NCBI GenBank assembly: GCA_021044545.1
Contig: CP087990.1
Span: 186,001 to 250,000, forward strand
Origin: Comamonadaceae bacterium M7527
GTDB taxonomy: Bacteria; Pseudomonadota; Gammaproteobacteria; Burkholderiales; Burkholderiaceae_C
Length of the DNA: 64,000 nt
Reading direction: 5' to 3'
A program made the translations under genes and the position numbers. Below the pieces are notes generated by a model. It was not told the origin of the DNA. It saw only the letters and a list, made by a program, of their open reading frames with translations, and did no database searches. Of the stretch, positions 15,285 through 24,778 are shown piece by piece (within the stretch, counting starts at the first letter, position 1; every line of letters begins with the position of its first letter).

Positions 15285-18119
15285 CTAGCCCGTATTGCGC
15301 AAGCCTGCCGCAATGCCGTTGATGGCAATGTGTATGCCGCGTTGCACGCGCTCGTCGGTTTTACCCTCCCGGTAACGGCGAATCAGCTCAACTTGCACGT
15401 GGTGTAGCGGGTCAATGTAGGGGAAGCGGTGCTCAATAGAGCGGCGCAGCGCCGGGTTGGTTGCCAAGCGTTGTTTGTGTCCTGTAATGAGTGTGAGCGC
15501 TTGTGCGGTTTGTTGCCATTCGGCTTCAATTTGCGCCAGCACGCGTTTGCGCAGCTTGGCGTCTGGCACTAGGTCGGCGTAGCGTCTGGCCAAGGCCAGG
15601 TCGCTTTTGGCCATCACCATGTCCATGTTGGACAGCAAGTTGGCAAAGAAGGGCCAGTTGGCCGCCATGTTGCGCAGCTCACTGAGCCGCTTGTTGCGAC
15701 CGCTGGCTTTTGCATTGCTGTCAAGCTCGCCATTGAGGTAGGCCATGACGGCAGAGCCAAAGCCGTACCAGCCCGGTAGCGTGAGACGACATTGCCCCCA
15801 GCTAAAGCCCCACGGTATGGCGCGCAAGTCTTCAATACGCTGGCCTGATTTGCGCGAGGCTGGGCGGGAGCCAATGTTGAGCTCGGATATTTCACGCACC
15901 GGCGTGGCGGCAAAGTAATACTCGGCAAAGCCTGGTGTCTCGTATACCAGGGCGCGGTAAGAGGCCATGCTGGCATTGGACAGCTGCTCGGCCAGCACCA
16001 AAAACGCTGCGGGTACCTCGCCAGCGCTGGGTAGCAAAGTGGCCTCAAGTGTGGCGGCAACCAATGTTTCCAGGTTGCGCCTGCCAATGTCAGGGTTGGC
16101 GTACTTGGAGCCAATGACTTCGCCTTGCTCGGTGAGTCGAATTTGCCCGCGCACAGTGCCGTGCGGCTGGGCAAGAATCGCTTGGTAGCTGGGGCCGCCG
16201 CCTCGGCCAACGGTGCCGCCGCGGCCGTGGAACAAGCGCATGGCAATGGGTGAGCCGGGCAAGCCGTCAAACAGCTTGGCCAATGCAATTTCGGCGCGGT
16301 ACAACGACCAGTTGCTGGTCACAATGCCGCCGTCTTTGTTGCTGTCTGAGTAGCCCAGCATGATGTCTTGCTCGCTGTACTGGTCTGCGCTGGCGCGGCG
16401 AATCATGGGCAATATGCCGGGCAGGGCGAAGTACTCGCGCATGATGGACTCCGACTGCGCCAGGTCTTCAATGGTTTCAAACAGCGGCACCACGATGAGT
16501 TCAGCAGTGGCGTCTTCGCTGAGCAAGCCGTTGAACAAGCCCGCCTCTTTTTGCAGCATCAATACTTCAAGCAAGTCGCTGACAGACTCTGTGTGGCTGA
16601 TGATGGCGTGGCGTATCGCTTGTGGGCCAAAGCTGGCGCGTGCCGTGGCCGCGCCGTGAAAGATGGCCAACTCCGTCTGGGCCAATTCGCTGTAGCTGAG
16701 GGCGGGCACATACAAGCGGCGCACATCACTGAGTTGCGACAGCAATACAGTGCGTTTGTCAGCCTCACTCAAACTGCTGTAGTTGCTACACACACGCGCT
16801 TTGGCCAACAACTCTGCCACCACAGCCTCGTGTTTGTCTGAGCTCTGCCGCAAGTCCAGCGTGCCCAGATGAAAGCCAAACACCTTTACAGCGCGCAGCA
16901 GGCCACGCAAGCGCTGGTTGGCCAGCATGCTGCCAAAGTTGGCGTTGAGTGAGTCAAAAATAACCTGCAAGTCAGCGCCAAACTCGGCTGCGTTGGCATA
17001 GGGCTCACTAGGTGCCAGAGCGTGGCGTGTGGCCTCGGCGTTGCTGAGCTGCTTCAGTGTGGCAGCCAAGCGCGCGTAAATGCCTGTGAGCGCGCGGCGG
17101 TAGGGCTCGTCTTGCCGGTGTGGGTTGGTGTCTGGTGACTTCACCGCCAGCGCCTGCATGTCGGCGCTGATGCGCATCAGACGTGCCGACATCGACAGCT
17201 CACCACCTAACAAATGCACTTCGGTTAGGTAGTGGCGCAGCGCAACCGCACTTTGGCGGCTTAGCGCCAGCTTGAGCGTATCGGCTGTTACAAAGGGATT
17301 GCCGTCGCGATCGCCACCAATCCACTGGCCCATGCGTAAAAAGTTGGACAAGCTTGCTGTGCCCAGCTTGTCTTCTATGTCGCGGTAGATCTTGGGGATT
17401 TCACGTAAAAAAGTGGACTCGTAGTAGCTCAGCGCGTTGTCAATTTCGTCCGCTACGGTTAGCTTTGAGTAGCGCATCAGGCGTGTTTGCCACAGCTGCA
17501 CCACGCGTGCACGGATGTTGTTTTCGTTGTCTTGCAGCTCACGCGGTAGCAAGTGTTCGCGCTGCAACAGCAAAGAGGCAATGGCGCGCTCTGCGTCCAA
17601 GATGCTGTTGCGCTGCACTTCGGTAGGGTGGGCGGTGAGCACTGGCGACACGTGCATGTTTGACAGTGCTTTGGTGAGCGCGCGCTTGGAGACACCTTGC
17701 TGCTCAAGACTGGTCAGCGCTGCGCTTAAGCTGCCATTTTGTGCCAAGCCCTCACGCTCATAGTGCGCACGCCTGCGAATGTGGTGGCGATCTTCGGCCA
17801 AGTTGGCCAAGTGACTGAAGTAGGTAAACGCGCGCGCAACCGTAACGGTTTGGTCACCTGTCAGTCCTTTGAGTAATTTTTTAAGCGCACGGTCTGCGTT
17901 GGCATCGGCTTGGCGTCTGAAGGCTACCGACAGCTGACGTATGTTCTCAATCAGGGCGTAGGCCGCTTTGCCCTCTTGGTCTTGAATGACCTCGCCCAAG
18001 ATACGACCCAGCAAACGAATGTCGTCTACCAGAGGCTGGTCTTTGTTAATGGCTGTTGCAGTGGCAACAGACTTTGACAAAGCCCTGGATGCAGGTGATT
18101 TTTTTGCAGCGGTGACCAT
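15285..18119 (-). CDS. ppc: Phosphoenolpyruvate carboxylase
   Basis: Anaplerotic enzyme making oxaloacetate from PEP and bicarbonate. 944 aa from ATG 18119 (an in-frame TTG at 18131 would add four residues). Catalytic motifs are all present: VLTAHPTEVQRNS with the essential histidine, GYSDSNKDGG, FHGRGGTVGRGGGP, and the conserved C-terminal GIAAGLRNTG. Its 5' end faces hemC. The gap is only 31 bp if hemC starts at ATG 18151, so promoter elements must overlap a coding end or the hemC start is further in. Confidence 0.97.
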   Translation of the reverse strand: MVTAAKKSPASRALSKSVATATAINKDQPLVDDIRLLGRILGEVIQDQEGKAAYALIENIRQLSVAFRRQADANADRALKKLLKGLTGDQTVTVARAFTYFSHLANLAEDRHHIRRRAHYEREGLAQNGSLSAALTSLEQQGVSKRALTKALSNMHVSPVLTAHPTEVQRNSILDAERAIASLLLQREHLLPRELQDNENNIRARVVQLWQTRLMRYSKLTVADEIDNALSYYESTFLREIPKIYRDIEDKLGTASLSNFLRMGQWIGGDRDGNPFVTADTLKLALSRQSAVALRHYLTEVHLLGGELSMSARLMRISADMQALAVKSPDTNPHRQDEPYRRALTGIYARLAATLKQLSNAEATRHALAPSEPYANAAEFGADLQVIFDSLNANFGSMLANQRLRGLLRAVKVFGFHLGTLDLRQSSDKHEAVVAELLAKARVCSNYSSLSEADKRTVLLSQLSDVRRLYVPALSYSELAQTELAIFHGAATARASFGPQAIRHAIISHTESVSDLLEVLMLQKEAGLFNGLLSEDATAELIVVPLFETIEDLAQSESIMREYFALPGILPMIRRASADQYSEQDIMLGYSDSNKDGGIVTSNWSLYRAEIALAKLFDGLPGSPIAMRLFHGRGGTVGRGGGPSYQAILAQPHGTVRGQIRLTEQGEVIGSKYANPDIGRRNLETLVAATLEATLLPSAGEVPAAFLVLAEQLSNASMASYRALVYETPGFAEYYFAATPVREISELNIGSRPASRKSGQRIEDLRAIPWGFSWGQCRLTLPGWYGFGSAVMAYLNGELDSNAKASGRNKRLSELRNMAANWPFFANLLSNMDMVMAKSDLALARRYADLVPDAKLRKRVLAQIEAEWQQTAQALTLITGHKQRLATNPALRRSIEHRFPYIDPLHHVQVELIRRYREGKTDERVQRGIHIAINGIAAGLRNTG

Positions 18120-18148
18120 GGCAACTTTCAAAAAATGCGGCGGTGCAA

Positions 18149-18162
18149 CAATGCTAGCATTG
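18149..18162. promoter_or_regulatory. 14-bp palindrome in the ppc/hemC divergent region
   Basis: CAATGCTAGCATTG is a perfect palindrome lying between the divergent ppc and hemC genes and covering the ATG at 18151. This is the position expected for an operator acting on one or both genes. The regulator is unknown and function is inferred only from symmetry and location. Confidence 0.4.
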
Positions 18163-19158
18163 CCACATCAATTGATTTACCAAGCTGTTACCAAAGTGCA
18201 TACAACTCCAACAACGCCAGCCACTGACAAGCTCAGCATCACCATAGCCACACGTGAAAGCCGCTTGGCCATGTGGCAGGCCAACCATGTGCAAGCTTGC
18301 TTGCGAGCGCTGGGCCACGACGTCACGCTGTTGGGCATGACCACGCGCGGCGACCAAATACTAGACAGGTCGTTGAGCAAGGTAGGCGGCAAGGGTTTGT
18401 TTGTGAAAGAGCTGGAAGTGGCTATGGACAACGGCCAGGCAGACTTGGCTGTGCACTCTCTGAAAGACGTGCCCATGAATTTGCCTGAGGGCTTTGAGCT
18501 GGCTTGTGTGATGCAGCGCGAAGACCCGCACGACGCCTGGGTCTCGCCCGTGGCCGACGACCTCGCGGACTTGCCGCCGGGCGCAATAGTAGGCACCTCC
18601 AGCTTGCGCCGTGTGGCCCTGTTGCAAGAGCGCCTGAGCGCCATAGGCAGAGACGATGTGCGCATAGAGCCGCTGCGGGGCAACTTGGATACCCGCTTGG
18701 GCAAGTTGGACAGCGGCGCGTATGCTGCCATCGTATTGGCGGCTGCGGGTCTGAAGCGCCTGGAGTTGCCCCAGCGCATTCGCCGCATATTCACCCACGA
18801 CGAGATGCTGCCAGCAGCCGGCCAGGGTGCTTTAGGGATTGAGATTAAAAGCGACCGTGCTGACTTGCGTGCTGCTTTGGCACCATTGGTGGATATGCCC
18901 ACGTGGCTGCGTGTGGCTGCAGAGCGTGCGGTTAGCCGAGCCATGGGTGGCAGTTGCTCGGTGCCGCTTGCCGCACACGCGCGCTGGCAAACCGGCGATG
19001 TGTTGTTGTTGGACGCGGCGTGGGGCGATGTTGAGCTGGCTCACCCTGTGCTGCGCGCCTCTTCAGTGGCGACAGTGAGCACGCTGGCGCAAGCTGAAGC
19101 GTTGGGTTTGGACGTGGCCAAGGCGCTGCAAGCGCTGGGCGCTAAACCGCTGGTATAG
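18151..19158 (+). CDS. hemC: Hydroxymethylbilane synthase (porphobilinogen deaminase)
   Basis: Polymerises four porphobilinogens to hydroxymethylbilane in tetrapyrrole synthesis. The dipyrromethane cofactor cysteine is C269 in MGGSCSVPLAA. The core begins at SITIATRESRLAMWQ. Start uncertain: ATG 18151 gives 335 aa but sits in a perfect palindrome; GTG 18196 gives 320 aa and starts closer to the conserved core. Followed seven bases later by hemD, then hemX and hemY: a haem-biosynthesis block divergent from ppc. Confidence 0.95.
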   Translation: MLALPHQLIYQAVTKVHTTPTTPATDKLSITIATRESRLAMWQANHVQACLRALGHDVTLLGMTTRGDQILDRSLSKVGGKGLFVKELEVAMDNGQADLAVHSLKDVPMNLPEGFELACVMQREDPHDAWVSPVADDLADLPPGAIVGTSSLRRVALLQERLSAIGRDDVRIEPLRGNLDTRLGKLDSGAYAAIVLAAAGLKRLELPQRIRRIFTHDEMLPAAGQGALGIEIKSDRADLRAALAPLVDMPTWLRVAAERAVSRAMGGSCSVPLAAHARWQTGDVLLLDAAWGDVELAHPVLRASSVATVSTLAQAEALGLDVAKALQALGAKPLV

Positions 19159-19165
19159 CCCCTGT

Positions 19166-20002
19166 ATGGCTCACACGCCCGTGCCTGTGGTGTTGACCCG
19201 CGCGCCAGCAGACGCAGGACCATGGACTGAGGCCTTACAGGCTGAGCATTTTGAGGTGTTGCACCTGCCGCTGATGACGGTGAGCGCTGCCTCGCCAAGC
19301 GCACACTTGCTGGAAACACTTGGTCGTTTGGCCCAGTACACAGCCGTGATGTTTGTAAGCGCCAATGCAGTGCGTTTTTTCTTTGAGCGGGCCAGTGCGG
19401 CCGATGTGCAATGCTTCACCACAACTCAGGTGACCAGCAAAGGACCTCGCTGCTGGGCACCGGGCCCGGGCACGGCGGCTGAGCTGCAGCGCTTTGGCGT
19501 ACCAGCACACCTGATTGACCAGCCACATATTCATGCTGCGCAGTTTGACTCAGAGGCGTTATGGCAGCAGGTGTCGCCTCAAGTGGGACATAACAGCCGG
19601 GTGTTGGTGGTCAGGGGCGATACAGCTGGCGCTGCCAATGCCCAAGGCGCCGGCCGCCAGTGGTTGGCCAACCAGTGCCAGGGCCAAGGCGCAGTGGTAG
19701 ATGTTGCAGTGGTGTACCAGCGAACACCGCCCCTGTTTACCAGTCACACCGCTCAGCTGCTGGATGCTTGCGCGCACAGCCCAAACACCATTTGGCTGGC
19801 CAGTAGCGCTGAGGGCTTACAGAACTTGCAAGCCTTGATTCAAGCCTGGGCAGGTCGCCCACACGCCTTGTACGCGCAGCGCATGTTGGCCACACACCCA
19901 CGCATTGGGCAGCAGGCCAGGCAATTGGGCTGGCAGCGGGTGTTTGACAGCAAGCCTGCGCTGCCAAACGTACTGCAAACACTGGCGGGTCTGACCGGCT
20001 AG
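19166..20002 (+). CDS. hemD: Uroporphyrinogen-III synthase
   Basis: Cyclises hydroxymethylbilane with inversion of ring D to uroporphyrinogen III. 278 aa from ATG 19166. The family is weakly conserved, but the N-terminal VVLTRAPADAGPWTEAL, the MFVSANAVRFFF segment and the later IWLASSAEGLQNL fit HemD, as does its place seven bases after hemC and before hemX. No catalytic residue can be pointed to in this family. A short hairpin (AGCTGAT/ATCAGCT, 20010-20034) follows the stop, without a clear T-run. Confidence 0.9.
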   Translation: MAHTPVPVVLTRAPADAGPWTEALQAEHFEVLHLPLMTVSAASPSAHLLETLGRLAQYTAVMFVSANAVRFFFERASAADVQCFTTTQVTSKGPRCWAPGPGTAAELQRFGVPAHLIDQPHIHAAQFDSEALWQQVSPQVGHNSRVLVVRGDTAGAANAQGAGRQWLANQCQGQGAVVDVAVVYQRTPPLFTSHTAQLLDACAHSPNTIWLASSAEGLQNLQALIQAWAGRPHALYAQRMLATHPRIGQQARQLGWQRVFDSKPALPNVLQTLAGLTG

Positions 20003-20163
20003 GCGGCAGAGCTGATACATCAAAAGCATCAGCTTTGCGCCCTACAATGCATTCAACAACCTGCAATCAGTTTCAAAGCCACCGCAAGGCTGCAGGTGCA
20101 AACCGTCAAGTGCTCGTGCTCAGCAACCTGCCCACTTGACGACTTGAATTCAATGAGGCCAAG

Positions 20164-21492
20164 ATGACCGACAGCCAGACTCCCACACCAACAGGTGCTA
20201 CCGAAAACACCACTGAAGTGAGCGTACAGGCCAGCAAGCCGCTGGGCCCAGAAGCCAGTAAAACTGCGGACAAGTCTACAGACCAGGCTGCGCCCGTGCA
20301 GGAGCCGGTCAAGGAATCGGTCAAGGAGCCGGTGAAGTCAGCCGTTAAGACGCCCGCAAAAAAGCCTGAACCTGCCAAAGACAACAAGCGACATAACACC
20401 ACGACTGCCTCAACGACAGATTTATGGGTGGTTTCTGTACTGGCCTTGGCGGTGGCTGCCTTGGCCGCAGGCGGCTCGTTTGTGGTGTGGCGTCAACTAG
20501 ACAACGTGCGCGTTGATGCGCAGCAGCGCGTGGACGCGGTCTTGGTGCAAACAAAGAGTGCCGCGTCGCAGGCACACACCAGTCAAGAGTTGGCGCAGGC
20601 TTTGCAGGGCCGCATGAGTTTGGCCGAGGCCAAACTTGGCGAGCTTAATTTGCAGCGCTCACAGCTTGAAGAGCTGATGCTCAGCGTGTCGCGTTCACGA
20701 GACGACACCCTGGTGCAAGACCTGGAGTCGTCTACCCGCTTTGCGGTGCAGCAGTCTCATTTGATGGGCAGCCCCAATGCGCTGATTGCCTCACTGCAAG
20801 CGGGTATTGAGCGCATTAACCGCTCGGCCCAACCGCGCTTAAACCCGGTGTTGCAGGCCATGGAGGCCGATCTTGAGCGTTTGCAAGAGGTCGCCGGTGC
20901 GGACGTGCCCATGCTGGTCGCCCAGTTGGCACTGGTGGCCAAGTCCATAGACACCCTGGCGCTGCGCAGCATGGCACCGCCGCTGCCGCTGCCGCATACC
21001 GTAGGCCGCGTTGATGCGGCACCGACAGACGCGACTGCAAGCACTGAGCCCACTGCTGTTGAAACAACAGTGGCCAGTGGTGGCACGTGGCTGTCCAACG
21101 TTTGGCATGGTGTCAGTGCCCAGGCTCAAAGCTTTTGGCGCGACTGGTCTGGTGTGGCGGGTCAGCAGCTAAGCGGCCTGGTGCGTGTGCGCGCCATTGA
21201 TAACAGCGACACTTTTTTGCTAAGCCCTGAGCACGCTTGGGTGTTGCGCCAAAACTTAAAGCTGCGAGTGCTCAATGCCCGACTGGCATTGGTGGGTGCG
21301 CAGCATGATGTGGCCGCACAAGACTTGGCGGCTGTGGCGCAGTCTGTCACGCAATACAGCGAGCCGGGTAGTACCGATGCTCAGGCTTTGCTAGAGAAGC
21401 TGCAAAGCCTGCAAGCCAGCATTCAAGGCTTGCAAGTGCCCATGCCTCAGTCCACCCTCAGCGCGCTGGCTACAGCGGCTGCTGGTCGCTAA
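20164..21492 (+). CDS. hemX: HemX-type membrane protein (haem operon)
   Basis: 442 aa. The N-terminal 85 residues are a low-complexity Pro/Lys/Glu/Thr stretch with VKEPVK-type repeats. One transmembrane helix (about 87-108) and a long, partly coiled-coil periplasmic domain follow. This architecture fits HemX, often mis-annotated as a uroporphyrinogen-III methyltransferase although it lacks the SAM-binding fold. Its biochemical role is unsettled. It lies 161 bp after hemD and 12 bp before hemY. The SD-like GAGG near the ATG is modest. Confidence 0.87.
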   Translation: MTDSQTPTPTGATENTTEVSVQASKPLGPEASKTADKSTDQAAPVQEPVKESVKEPVKSAVKTPAKKPEPAKDNKRHNTTTASTTDLWVVSVLALAVAALAAGGSFVVWRQLDNVRVDAQQRVDAVLVQTKSAASQAHTSQELAQALQGRMSLAEAKLGELNLQRSQLEELMLSVSRSRDDTLVQDLESSTRFAVQQSHLMGSPNALIASLQAGIERINRSAQPRLNPVLQAMEADLERLQEVAGADVPMLVAQLALVAKSIDTLALRSMAPPLPLPHTVGRVDAAPTDATASTEPTAVETTVASGGTWLSNVWHGVSAQAQSFWRDWSGVAGQQLSGLVRVRAIDNSDTFLLSPEHAWVLRQNLKLRVLNARLALVGAQHDVAAQDLAAVAQSVTQYSEPGSTDAQALLEKLQSLQASIQGLQVPMPQSTLSALATAAAGR

Positions 21493-21504
21493 AGAGGTGT
21501 TGCT

Positions 21505-22803
21505 ATGAAATGGTTAACTTCTCTGGTGTTGTGGGTGGTTTTGGGTGTGTTCGTGGCATGGGCCCTGGACAACTCAGCCATGGTGTCGCTGTTTGTGGGC
21601 GGTCAGCGCGTTGACTTGTCGCTGAACTTGGCGCTTATTGTCCTGGCTGCTTTGTTTGGCTCACTGTTGTGGTTGCAGCGCATGGGGGCAGGACTGCGCA
21701 TGGCTTCTGCCAAGGCCAGGTGGGCTCGCGTGCAACGCGCTGAGCGCGGCGTGATGGCGTTATTGATAGACAGCATCAGTTTGCACTTGGCAGGTCGGCA
21801 CGGCAAGGCCCACAACGCTGCGAGCGAGGCCTTGTCGCAACTTGACCAGTATCACGCGATAGACGGTATGCAGCTGCCGCGCTTGGCAAGTGCTCGTGTG
21901 CTGGCGCTGTGGGTGATGGCCGAGAGTGCGCAGGCCATGCGCCAGCTGGACAACGCACAGGCTCACCTAGACGCGGCCCTGGCTGTGGACGTGCGCAACG
22001 ATGGCGCTGCTGCCAAAGAGGGCGTGATGCTGCGCTCACTGCGTTGGGCCTTGGAACTCAGAGATACTGCGCTGGCCAATGCGCGCCTGAATGGCTTGCC
22101 CAAGGCAGTGGCAAGGCGTGTACAAACATGGCGCTCGCGCCTGGACTTGGCGCAGCTGGAGGACAAGCCTTTGGCCGCCTTGGAGGCCGTACGCACACTC
22201 ACCAAGCATGGCGCGTTTACAGGCTTCGCATCAACCAGTTTGCAGCGTTCGCTGGCCGTTAAAGTCATCAACGCCGCCAGCGATGAGGTTGCATTGCAAT
22301 CGTTTTGGAAGACCTTGCCCAGCAACGAGCGCGATACGGCTGATGTGAGCCTGGCTTGGGCCAAACGCTATTTAGAAATCAATGCCGCATTTGATGAGGC
22401 CGATATGGCCAAGCCCGCGGCTGAGCGCGTGATGCAGCAGCTGCAGCCACTGTGGAAGCGCTATGACGATCTCACGCAGGCCCAGCAAACCCGCTTGGCC
22501 TTGTGTATAGAGCCCTTGGTGCCCTATCTTGAGCAAGAGTGGATCGCGCAAGTGGAGGCTGCCCAAAGCCAGCGTACCTCTGACGCCGTGCTGCAATACC
22601 TGGCTGCACAAACCTATATGAAGCGCCAGTTGTGGGGCAAAGCCCAACCGCTTCTTGAGCGGGCCACCAAAGGCTTGGGTCATTTGTCGCTGCGCCGGCG
22701 CGCATGGGTGGCATTGGCCCAGCTGGCTGAGCAGCAGGGCGACCAGGTTGCCGCGCAGGCAGCCTGGCAAGCGGGTGCCCAGTTGCAAGAAGCAATCAGG
22801 TAG
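21505..22803 (+). CDS. hemY: HemY-type membrane protein (haem operon)
   Basis: 432 aa with two N-terminal transmembrane helices (about 4-21 and 37-57) and a long helical, TPR-like cytoplasmic part (repeated A/L-rich helices through the C-terminus). This matches the HemY_N family found after hemX in proteobacteria. It is not the protoporphyrinogen oxidase also called HemY in Gram-positives. Function unknown; possibly a scaffold for tetrapyrrole enzymes. GAGG precedes ATG 21505. The gene ends the hemCDXY block and converges with aapP. Confidence 0.88.
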   Translation: MKWLTSLVLWVVLGVFVAWALDNSAMVSLFVGGQRVDLSLNLALIVLAALFGSLLWLQRMGAGLRMASAKARWARVQRAERGVMALLIDSISLHLAGRHGKAHNAASEALSQLDQYHAIDGMQLPRLASARVLALWVMAESAQAMRQLDNAQAHLDAALAVDVRNDGAAAKEGVMLRSLRWALELRDTALANARLNGLPKAVARRVQTWRSRLDLAQLEDKPLAALEAVRTLTKHGAFTGFASTSLQRSLAVKVINAASDEVALQSFWKTLPSNERDTADVSLAWAKRYLEINAAFDEADMAKPAAERVMQQLQPLWKRYDDLTQAQQTRLALCIEPLVPYLEQEWIAQVEAAQSQRTSDAVLQYLAAQTYMKRQLWGKAQPLLERATKGLGHLSLRRRAWVALAQLAEQQGDQVAAQAAWQAGAQLQEAIR

Positions 22804-22814
22804 CGCTGAGAGCG

Positions 22815-22831
22815 CTCGCACCGTGTGCGAG
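22815..22831. terminator. Hairpin between convergent hemY and aapP
   Basis: CTCGCAC/GTGCGAG, 7-bp perfect stem with a 3-nt loop, lying in the 70-bp gap between the hemY stop and the aapP stop. There is no T-run, so it is a weak candidate for a shared transcription end. Confidence 0.35.
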
Positions 22832-22873
22832 AGCTTGGTCCGCAAGGGCTTTTCAGCGCAGTGCAGCTGGGGT

Positions 22874-23617
22874 TTAATGCCCCAATATCTTGGACAAGAA
22901 GTCCTTGCTGCGTTCGTTTTGTGGGTTGTTGAAAAACTCTTCTGGCGTGTTCTGTTCAACAATTTGACCCTGGTCCATAAAGATCACGCGGTCTGCCACG
23001 GCCTTGGCAAAGCCCATTTCATGGGTCACGCAAATCATGGTGATGCCCTGATCGGCCATCTCCACCATCACGTCCAGTACTTCCTTGATCATCTCTGGGT
23101 CAAGCGCAGATGTGGGCTCGTCAAACAGCATGATTTTGGGGGTGAGGCACAACGCGCGCGCAATCGCCACACGTTGCTGTTGGCCGCCTGACAGCTGCAG
23201 TGGGTACTTGTCAGCCTGCTCGGCAATGCGCACGCGCTCAAGTTGCTCCATGGCGCGGGCCACCGCTTCAGACTTGGGCAGCTTGCCTACCCACATGGGC
23301 GACAGCGTCAGATTCTCCAACACGGTGAGGTGAGGGAACAGGTTGAACTGCTGGAACACCATGCCCACTTGCCTGCGCACTTGGTCAATGGCCTTGACGT
23401 CATCGCCTAGTTCTATGCCGTCCACAATGAGGTTGCCCTCTTGGTGCTCTTCCAGGCGGTTGATACAGCGAATCAGTGTCGATTTGCCAGAGCCGGATGG
23501 GCCGCAAATCACAATGCGTTCGCCTTTGGCAATAGACAGCTCAATGTCGCGCAACACATGAAAATTGTTGCCGTACCACTTGTTGACTTTGTCGAATGTA
23601 ATGATGGGTTCAGACAT
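22874..23617 (-). CDS. aapP: Amino-acid ABC transporter ATP-binding protein
   Basis: 247 aa polar-amino-acid ABC ATPase. Walker A GPSGSGKSTLIRC (about 39-47), Q-loop in MVFQQFNLFPHLT, signature LSGGQQQRVAIARAL, Walker B IMLFDEPTSALDPE and the H-loop VTHEMGFAK are all intact. Together with two permeases and a binding protein upstream (aapM, aapQ, aapJ) it forms a general L-amino-acid uptake system of the AapJQMP type. Last gene of that operon, 47 bp after aapM. The exact substrate range is inferred. Confidence 0.93.
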   Translation of the reverse strand: MSEPIITFDKVNKWYGNNFHVLRDIELSIAKGERIVICGPSGSGKSTLIRCINRLEEHQEGNLIVDGIELGDDVKAIDQVRRQVGMVFQQFNLFPHLTVLENLTLSPMWVGKLPKSEAVARAMEQLERVRIAEQADKYPLQLSGGQQQRVAIARALCLTPKIMLFDEPTSALDPEMIKEVLDVMVEMADQGITMICVTHEMGFAKAVADRVIFMDQGQIVEQNTPEEFFNNPQNERSKDFLSKILGH

Positions 23618-23664
23618 ATTTAAATCTCGGTTTTATATTGTTGGGTGCATGCGTGGCCCAGGGG

Positions 23665-24768
23665 CTAACGCGCTTTGCCTTTATTCACCTGTTTTTCTAC
23701 CCAGGCGCTGTAGCGCGACATGGAGAAGCAAAACACGAAGTAAATCAGAGCAATGAACAAGTAGCCTTCAATGTAGAAGGAGCGCCAGTCAGCGTCTGAG
23801 CCCAGGGCCAGTCGCAAGGCGCCGGTGAGCTCGTACAAGCTCACGATAGTGACCAGCGAGGTGTCTTTAAAGATGGCGATAAAGCTGTTCATGATGCCAG
23901 GCACCACCATGGCCAAAGCCTGTGGAAGCACGATCTTGCGTTGGGTTTGCCAGTAAGACAAACCCAGCGTGGCAGCCGCCTCAACTTGACCTTTTGGAAT
24001 GGCCTGCAGTCCACCACGGATAACTTCTGCCATGTACGCCGTTTGGAACAGGGTAATACCCACCAATACCCGCAGCAACACGTCAATGGTGACACCCACT
24101 GGCATAAACAGCGGGAACAAAAACGAGGCCATGAACAGCACAGAAATGAGTGGAACGCCACGGATCAGCTCGACAAAAATGGTGCACAGGCTGCGAATGG
24201 CAGGCAAGTCCGAGCGCCTGCCCAAGGCCACCAACAGCGACAGTGGGAAAGCCAAGGCAATAGAGATAGTTGCCAGCATGATGGTCAGTGGCAAGCCACC
24301 CCAGCGGCTGGTCTCTACGGCTTGCATACCCAGCACGCCGCCGCCCATGAGGGTGAAGAAGCCGCTGAGCATGAGTACCCACAAAACGGCCAGCCAAGGC
24401 TTCCAAAACGAGCGTGTGCAGCTTGCCACCAGCAAGGTCAGCATCATCAGCGTGGCGACCAGCGGGCGCCATTGCTCTTCGTAGGGGTAGCGCCCAAAAA
24501 TAACCAGTCGGTATTTCTCTGTTACCACGCCCCAGCATGCGCCCACGCCATCAGCTCTGCAAGCGTTGGAGTCGGCCAGCCAGTAGGCTCTGAAAATTGC
24601 CCAGTCGGCCAGTTGGGGCAGGTACCACACCAGCAGGCCGCCAAACATGATGGTGGCAAGGGTGGTACGGGCATCACCAAACAGGTTGGCGCGAATCCAA
24701 GGGATGAAACCCTCGGTGTTCACTGGCGCTTGGCGTGGCTCAATCGGTGTAAATGTTGTTGTATTCAT
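23665..24768 (-). CDS. aapM: Amino-acid ABC transporter permease (AapM type)
   Basis: 367 aa inner-membrane permease. Several N-terminal helices are followed by the HisM/AapM-type permease domain, with the EAA-like motif QVEAAATLGLSYWQTQRKIVLPQA that contacts the ATPase. The length with a long N-terminal extension is characteristic of AapM rather than GltK. It lies 10 bp after aapQ. Pairs with AapQ as the transmembrane channel. Confidence 0.93.
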   Translation of the reverse strand: MNTTTFTPIEPRQAPVNTEGFIPWIRANLFGDARTTLATIMFGGLLVWYLPQLADWAIFRAYWLADSNACRADGVGACWGVVTEKYRLVIFGRYPYEEQWRPLVATLMMLTLLVASCTRSFWKPWLAVLWVLMLSGFFTLMGGGVLGMQAVETSRWGGLPLTIMLATISIALAFPLSLLVALGRRSDLPAIRSLCTIFVELIRGVPLISVLFMASFLFPLFMPVGVTIDVLLRVLVGITLFQTAYMAEVIRGGLQAIPKGQVEAAATLGLSYWQTQRKIVLPQALAMVVPGIMNSFIAIFKDTSLVTIVSLYELTGALRLALGSDADWRSFYIEGYLFIALIYFVFCFSMSRYSAWVEKQVNKGKAR

Positions 24769-24778
24769 GGTTGGCCGC

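Noticed and set aside
20164..21492. HemX as a true uroporphyrinogen-III methyltransferase
   Set aside because: It lacks the GAGPGDPxLLT-type SAM-binding motifs that CobA at 50.7-51.5 kb does have.
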